Source of the DNA: Larix kaempferi
Taxonomy: Eukaryota > Streptophyta > Pinopsida > Pinales > Pinaceae
DNA: 64,000 nucleotides
NCBI GenBank assembly: GCA_027924585.1
Contig: BSBM01000001.1
Span: 53,808,501 to 53,872,500, forward strand
Reading direction: 5' to 3'
In this document: positions 58,141-64,000 of the stretch, in pieces
How positions within the stretch are numbered: the stretch's first letter is position 1
Layout: the number at the start of each line of letters is the position of its first letter
The notes under the pieces: model-generated
The model's database searches: none
What the model was told of the DNA's origin: nothing
What the model saw: only the letters and a program-made list of their open reading frames with translations
Position numbers and translations under genes: made by a program

Positions 58141-61100
58141 CTAACTTTGGGGTGGTGCCTCTGCTGGTGATGATGTGCCTATATTGGTTGCTACCGTTGC
58201 TGCTGTCTTATTCTCTTCCTCTACTATATAACTAAACCATACACCAGTGTCTCTTATAACAATATTTGCTAGTGAGGGGAGCAAGAGTTTTTGTGAAGTT
58301 ACATGTTTATCAAGTTTTGCTTCAATACTTTGAATTCCTGCTATTGTTATCTGGTGGATCTCCTTGAACATATGATTGTGCACTGATGATAGCCCAATGT
58401 AGTGATGGAGATCATCTGTGGCCAACACATCAATTTCCTTTACATACTCCATTTGAATGCCCAGCTCGTCTTTTAAATCGGACAGGAGTTGCTCTTTACT
58501 TGGAAATTCATCAAGGGTCTGGGAAAAAAAAAACCTTGCACTTTTCATGCACTTCGTGAATCTTTTGACACAAGCTATTACCTTTCCCCATCGTACCCTG
58601 GATCTTAGCAATTAGCTTGGCGCCGCAATTCCTGCAAAATTCCACGAGGGCTACATCTTCCTTAAAACCGGCTACAGATTTGAACGGGAGGTGTTTAGGG
58701 AAATCTGTCTTCCCTTCTCTCCACTCCATCTGGCTCAAAATGTTTGCTTTTACTCGAGAGTACTTGTTTCTAAGCCTAACAGCCTGGACATTAACCTCCT
58801 TCATTCTATCCAACATGGTCTTGAATCTACAAACCTCCTCAGTAATTAGTTCTTGTGTGGCATGCATTTGTCTCAAGATGTCACAGGACTGTTCGTGAAA
58901 AGGAGACATATCCATTGCTCTACTTTCTGCTTGCTCTAGCTGCTCAACCATCGACTGTTTATCTTCTTCCAACTGAACAACTCTAGCTTCGGAATCATTC
59001 TTTTATGCCTCAAGTACCATCATCTGGATTGCCAGGTGCTCCTTTTCTTCTTGCAGGTGTCGATACTTATCTGACAACTCTTTGTGGTCAGTAGACAGGC
59101 GATTATATTTGTTCACCACAAGGTCCTTGTAAGCCTGCTCGTTAGCCACGGTATGTTGCAGCATACGAGCTCTTCTCTTTGTTGACTCGAACTCTTTAAC
59201 CATTTCGATCACATTGTCTTCAGTTGCTTTTGTTTCCGCCACAACAGCAGATGCCATGGCCACGGGAGCCATATTTGTATTTTGCATAACAGTGGTTTCT
59301 CGCTGGGTGACAATATCCGAATGAAAAGGTCTCTTTAACCTTGTCTCTGACTTTAGGACTACAGACTTCCTTTTCTTATAGTATACAAATCTATCGCATC
59401 GGGACAAAGTATGATCTTTGGATGGGGTGAAAGGGATGATCGGGAGATCTCTTATATGGATGTTTGCCTCCGTGGGCGGGGTCTGTACCATATGAGATGA
59501 GTGTATATCCATATCCTGGGTGTTAGAACCACCTACTTGTGTATCGTGGTTGGCCTTAATCTCTTCTTCGGCTTTAAGCCATCTTTCTTCTTCCTCATCC
59601 TTTTGCTGATTTTCAATTACCTTCCTTTGTTCCTGTTCCTTAGCTTCCTGCTACAACCTTGCTTCTTGAAGCTTCAGAGCCTCTTCCTGCTCCTTTTGCA
59701 ATTTATCGGCAGACCTCTTCAGGATTTTATCCGCCTCTTCTTTCACCCTTTGCTCTTCACGGGTCAGAGCTTCTGCTGCTTCCCTTTCTTTCAGCAGTTT
59801 GGCTTCTTGGGCTGTGGTAGAGCTAGAGCTAGCTCCACCATTGTGACGACAAATTTGCAATTCAGTCATATTACTTATTCCCCTGAACACTTCTTCTTCA
59901 ATATCATAGTAATGTGCATACTCAAAATGAGCATACAACTCCTTGCAATGCTCCGCAATTTTGTTCCATCGATCATTTCTATGAAAGAGTGATTATCCGA
60001 AGTGGAAACCTCTTAACTCTTGAATGAACTCTTCGGCTGCTGCAACCCCCGAGAACTTATAGGCTCCTATACAAAAAGGAAAAGGAGGGAAGGAAGCCTT
60101 ATGTAGCTTATTAAGAAATCCGCCCACTCCATCAAGGAAAACTTGTTTGACTGCTTCTTTCAGGACTATGTAATCAGTGGCATATCTTGGTAAGATGTAT
60201 GGTGGCTTAGTACCTCTGAACATTCTGATATAGGTACCCTCTTGCGAGAAGTAGAAATCGCCATAATTTTCCATGACTTCCATGGCATTCTCTGACAAGC
60301 AATTGGGTTCTTCATTGAACATCTGCTCATACAGAGGCATAATGAATTCTTCACATATGAGCTTATAGTGCAGCCTGTAATTTTGAGCCCACAGTATTTT
60401 ATAAGCAGTATATACCGGGGTGTTGGACTGATCCCATAAGCAACCTAACTTGGGGAAAGGGAGTTTTTCCAAGATGCAATCAATGAGATATGAAGACATG
60501 TAAAACTATGACTTTTTTACAGCCAGACCTTCTTTAGCTGCGGCCACAGTAGATGCCAAACTATCTGAGAGGATAGTAGCCCAATCAAAAACAATTTCCT
60601 TAAATGCTATGTAGTGGATTAGGGGGCCCATTGTATCCTATTTACAGTTCCATCAGGCATGCCAAAAATTCTGCTTAACATAAGGGCAATCATCCTAAAA
60701 GGGGGTCTTAGGCTCTGAACTTCATACTCATCATTGTCTCTCTTCCTTAGTTGTTTTCCCACGATTAACAGCTTTTTAGCCATTTCAAAATTATTTATCT
60801 ATCCCAGCCATGCATCGTCCAGTGCCTGCTGGGGACGTGGACACTTGTAGGCTGCTGCAATGTAAGCCATATGGAATGAGGAGAATGCCTCCCCTTTGCT
60901 ATCATGCAGCACTCTCGTTTACGGGTTGGCATGTTCCAGGATCCACCCGATTACCTCTGAGCAAGGAAATATCTCAGGGTGTGTAGAAGCTCTGGATATG
61001 CAAGAGGCCTTGATGTTTAGGTAGATTTTCTCTTCTTCTAAGAGTACCCCTGGGATATCTTGGTCTCTGAGCATACGATAAACATCTCCCCACCTGACCT

Positions 61101-61179
61101 CAGGAGGAATGCCTTTGGTGCACTTAGTGTCTTCAAATAGAGTTTCAATTCTCGGCTCTACTGGCTCTGGTTCCACCAT
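58141..61179 (-). pseudogene. Decayed gene for a long coiled-coil protein of unknown family
   Basis: Starting at the ATG at 61179 (MVEPEPVEPRIETLFEDTKC), one long minus-strand reading frame can be followed for about 1000 residues with only two frameshifts (near 60637 and 58525) and stops at about 60919, 60800, 60520, 59993, 59651 and 59003. The N-terminal third looks globular (EVRWGDVYRMLRDQDIPGVL, then LIDCILEKLPFPKLGCLWDQ, PPYILPRYATDYIVLKEAVK). The middle is charged and coiled-coil (LLKEREAAEALTREEQRVKE). The C-terminal third has more heptad-like helices (EEDKQSMVEQLEQAES) and ends PAEAPPQS. It has no zinc knuckle, protease or polymerase motif, so it is not an ordinary retroelement gene. 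The single open unit and mild decay suggest a recently lost gene, perhaps from a multicopy conifer family. The function is unknown. Confidence 0.6.
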
Positions 61180-61221
61180 TTTAGCTTTCTTTCTGTTACC
61201 CTTTGCAATTGTAGCTTATCT

Positions 61222-61677
61222 CTGCAAGCAACCATACGTGAATGGATATAAGATTACAAATAATTACGTAGAATAGAGCAAGATAGGAAAGAAACGGGCC
61301 TAGCATGATAACGTATAATCATAAAAAACCATAATGCCGCATGCTGGGAAAAAAACAAAAACGCAAATCACTTAAGAAACACACATTATGGCCGTCTAAC
61401 TTGAACGTTCTAGGGAGGCGATGCCGGGCTTGGAAACTTTTGAACGGGCACATGGGCGCGGTTACAAGTTTGTGTTGCTGAAGAAGATTGGTCTCGCAGA
61501 TTAACAGGATTGGGAAGATTACGGGGTTAAATGGTCAGAGAGTCTGCATGCTCAGACGATTGGAAATAAAAACAATAAACGACGAAAAATCCACAGACCA
61601 TTCAACTGATACGGTGAAAAACATCCGAGAAAGGTCCAACGCAAAGCTAAGACAAAAAAAACGGTATAACCACCTAC
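61222..61677 (-). other. Probable 5'UTR intron of the coiled-coil gene
   Basis: On the minus strand a good donor (CTGCCAG then GTAGGTGG) and a good acceptor (TGGTTGCTTGCAG then AGATAAG) bracket 456 bp. The acceptor is about 40 bp before the ATG at 61179. Presence of an intron argues against a processed retrocopy. Confidence 0.5.
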
Positions 61678-61805
61678 CTGGCAGCGAAACAACAGTATAA
61701 CGGGGTTGGTGGCGCGGCGGCAAACGAGCTGAGCTGGAGCGAAAATTTGCACAGTCTCCAAACGGCACGGTAATTCGATTCAACCAATGGGGTTCAAAAA
61801 ACCCA

Positions 61806-61820
61806 CACCATATTTATAAT
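61806..61820 (-). promoter_or_regulatory. Candidate TATA box of the coiled-coil gene
   Basis: The minus strand reads TTATTATAAATATGG, about 130 bp upstream of the proposed splice donor, which is suitable for a plant core promoter. The sequence around it is less AT-rich than the rest of the window. Confidence 0.45.
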
Positions 61821-61920
61821 AAGGTCCACACGTGTGGCATAGGTGGTGGCCATTTAAAACGGTGTCAATGATGCGTACGGTGGGTCAAATCACCATAAAC
61901 GGCATTTAAGCCTAACCGTC

Positions 61921-62365
61921 AAAACCGGAGGGAAAAGGTGAGTTTTGTCTGCCGTTGCGGCAAGAACTTGTGAGTTTCTTCCGAAGCGTGGGAGACTTGG
62001 CGTTTGAACATGGCATCTGCACGTTGTGGCAAAGGAAAGAGAGTTGATTCGTTGTTGCGGAAAGACTCGACGAGTTCTTCCGAAATTGACAAGTCAATAG
62101 TCCATTGCGGCGAAAGTTCTTGAGTTAGTCCGCCATTGCGAAAGACTCGACGAGTTCTTCTGCAATTTCGGATGGATTTGGTGAGTCTTTTCCAAACAAA
62201 AAGGTCAAGGGACTTGGTAAGGAGGCGCCCGTTGTGGCAAAACTTGATGAGTGCTTCCGCCATTACAGGTGAACATCTCAATTTCTTCCGAAATTTCAGA
62301 TAAACGTAAATGCTTCCGCCGTTGCGAGTGAACATCTCGAGTGCTTCCACCGTTTTGGGAGAAAA
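61921..62365. repeat. GC-richer degenerate repeat, CCGTTGCGGCAAAAC family
   Basis: Variants of CCGTTGCGGCAAA (also CCATTGCGG, CCGTTGTGGC) and of CTCGACGAGTTCTTCCG recur at irregular 40-75 bp steps, for example near 61952, 62040, 62103, 62135, 62231 and 62317. The phrase AAAGACTCGACGAGTTCTTC is exact in two places. The open minus-strand frames over it (61912-62097, 61919-62350) are repeats in translation and not supported as genes. Confidence 0.75.
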
Positions 62366-62558
62366 ACTTGAGTTTTGACTTAGAAGAAAAACTACAACTC
62401 GAAAAAAAGATTTCTCATTGGAACAAAAACTAAGTACAGAAAACTTTCCAAAGAAGACTTAACTCCTAAGCAAACTTTCTAGGAAAAGAAAAGGAGGGGC
62501 CCCAATGTCTACACAACAACAAAAAGAAATTGGGGGGGGGGATGTTGCTGCAATAACA
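62366..62558. other. Interval without gene
   Basis: Contains a run of ten G at 62532-62541 after an A-rich stretch. Nothing else is seen. Confidence 0.5.
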
Positions 62559-62668
62559 CACCCTCTCCTCCTCTATAAATCGATCGACCACCCTCTCCTC
62601 TTCCACATGTTGACCGACCACCCTCTCCTATTCCAGAGATTGATCGAACACCCTCTCCCCCTCCATAG
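62559..62668. repeat. Four-copy 30-bp tandem repeat
   Basis: CACCCTCTCC starts at 62559, 62589, 62619 and 62649, an exact 30-bp step. Between the copies lie variants of ATGTTGACCGAC. Confidence 0.9.
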
Positions 62669-63466
62669 GAAAACTAACTAGTTGTGACACTTGCTCCACT
62701 CACTAGATCTATAGACACGATGGTTTCATCAAGTGATATGGAATCTGGTGGAGATATACACCAGTTTCCTCTTTCTAGATTTTTATCTAGCAAAGGTATT
62801 GATGTCTCTGACTGTAGTGGTGGAGGTACTCATGCCTCTAGATCTAGTGGTGGACCAACTACCTCATACCAAATATTGATCACATGTATATATATGATTG
62901 TTTCAATGTGTCTTTTACATATATAGTTGACTTGGGATGTATATTTGACACAAACACACATATTTTTTATATTATTGTTTATATATATTATGCATTATCA
63001 TAACACATTGATATTATTTATGTCTATTTATATGTCTTTTCATGTCATGTTGATGTACAATAACAGAGGGAATTTACTGGATGATACAAATATGAGATCT
63101 TAATCTCACAAAGCTTCAATTATGATCAACATATGCCATACCCTGGTGGTCCCTGATCCTGTAGTATTAAGAGAATTTGCTCTCAAAATATGCTCGATAG
63201 TGCTACCAAAGTTTGAATCCCCTTTATATAGTTGCTTTCCTTTCTAACTGATTCCTAAAAATTCCCCCTTTCATTACTAGCTATCCAAAATTTCTTTTCA
63301 AAATATTGCTTCCTTTAACTTGACTCAACCCTTTCAATTTAACTCTATTGTGAGGTTGAGGTTGAGGCTTGCCCTCGGGCTGGAAAACTAAAATTAGAAT
63401 ATTTGGCAATCTGTTGCCAATTCTTACCCATTGAATATTTGTGATTTTTCATAGTATTCACTACCA
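62669..63466. other. Interval without recognisable gene
   Basis: A short plus-strand open frame (62684-62926) is Ser/Gly-rich with a hydrophobic end and no known motif. The remainder is AT-rich with TATATATT runs near 62970-63000. No gene is supported. Confidence 0.5.
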
Positions 63467-64000
63467 TATATGCACTTGGGTATTTCTCATAGGATATTTG
63501 CGGAAGGACCTTTCTTGAATGTGGGCTTTAGACTAGGAAAGAGTTCAAAATCATTTGACAGTAATTCCACTATGACTGTCCCCTTTAGATTTCCTTCAAT
63601 GTCTTCAAACTTAGCATCATTAGTTATTTTGTTGTTCAATAGTTCTTGGTATAATTCATGAGTGTATAGATCACCATTTCCATCCCAAGTGGATGGAAAT
63701 CCTTTCTATAATGCATCTTTGAACAAGCCTTTAAAGAAGGTGATTTCTCTTATTATATTGTTTAATCTGCCTGGGCTATGTTCATGAAGTTATTCTTTGT
63801 TATCACCAGATTCTCTTATGTAATTATAGGTGTTATGTAAGTGGCCCGCAATGTATGCAAATGGAATTTTGTCCTATTATTCAAGAACTTTATTACATTC
63901 TAAGATATGTCTCATTTTCTTTCTAATTCTACAGATGTCCTTTTTAATTTCAACTGATGATGTAGTTTCCAACTCTAATTCATCTTGTATAAGCTCAAAA
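63467..64000 (-). pseudogene. Unrecognised decayed reading frame, open to the window edge
   Basis: A single minus-strand frame from the window edge to 63470 reads as protein with only four stop positions: DELELETTSSVEIKKDICRI, then KIPFAYIAGHLHNTYNYIRE, then RLNNIIREITFFKGLFKDAL, then GFPSTWDGNGDLYTHELYQE and FEDIEGNLKGTVIVELLSND. There are no frameshifts, so decay is mild. The composition (Asp/Glu/Lys with regular hydrophobics) looks like a folded protein. I do not recognise the family. The N-terminal side lies outside the window. A structural protein of a mobile or viral-type element, or a host gene, are both possible. Confidence 0.5.

Noticed and set aside
57397-61179. Processed retrocopy of an mRNA
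   Set aside because: An A-run is present at the 3' side, but an apparent 5'UTR intron and upstream TATA box are retained, and no target duplication was found.
61488-61783. Short open frames near the promoter of the coiled-coil gene
   Set aside because: They overlap on both strands across the proposed exon 1 and intron and have no recognisable content.

Overview
The window looks like repeat-dense nuclear DNA from a large plant genome. It holds decayed LTR retrotransposons nested in one another, L1-type LINEs, SINE-like heads, satellite-like arrays and a Penelope-like retroelement (PLE) remnant. A PLE carrying a GIY-YIG endonuclease is known in plants mainly from conifers (the Dryad family), so I favour a gymnosperm, but this is inference. 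I see no intact host gene, tRNA, rRNA, bacterial operon or CRISPR array. Coding regions are nearly all broken by stops or frameshifts, so I call them pseudogenes.

Layout. 1-3.5 kb: CAY-rich simple sequence, then a tandem array of about seven 358-bp units. 3.9-21.8 kb: a minus-strand chromovirus (LTRs 4254-4577 and 21096-21410, tRNA-Met-type primer site). It is split by a 1.2-kb insertion in its reverse transcriptase (RT) and by a complete 10.7-kb Ty3/gypsy element (9191-19880, plus strand). That inner element carries a displaced RT-RNase H block. 22.5-22.9 kb: AT-rich tandem repeats. 23.6-30.7 kb: a nearly full-length L1-type LINE, plus strand. 31.0-31.7 kb: the 3' end of a second LINE, minus strand.

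32.3-34.6 kb: a long imperfect inverted repeat around a GIY-YIG endonuclease remnant of a PLE, with two hammerhead-ribozyme-like cores. 34.1-35.9 kb: several tRNA-derived SINE-like heads. 36.3-46.5 kb: a large non-autonomous LTR element whose LTRs contain a 46-bp minisatellite; a minus-strand Ty1/copia element (37.5-42.1 kb) sits in its left LTR. 47.0-49.4 kb: a short-LTR, apparently non-coding element. 49.9-52.2 kb: a fragment related to the 3' non-coding part of the 10.7-kb element. 52.6-57.0 kb: a second minus-strand chromovirus whose RT core is cleanly deleted in frame.

57.0-62.0 kb: an unrecognised coding-like fragment, then a decayed minus-strand gene for a long coiled-coil protein with a TATA box and a 5'UTR intron. 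61.9-62.7 kb: two tandem repeats. 63.47-64.0 kb: an unrecognised decayed minus-strand reading frame running off the window.

The elements act as layers of insertion, not as a pathway. Boundaries are read by eye; LTR identities and families need alignment. The observations most worth following are the PLE with palindromic-stem hammerhead motifs, the coiled-coil gene family, and the RT-RNase H block lodged inside a gag-protease region.
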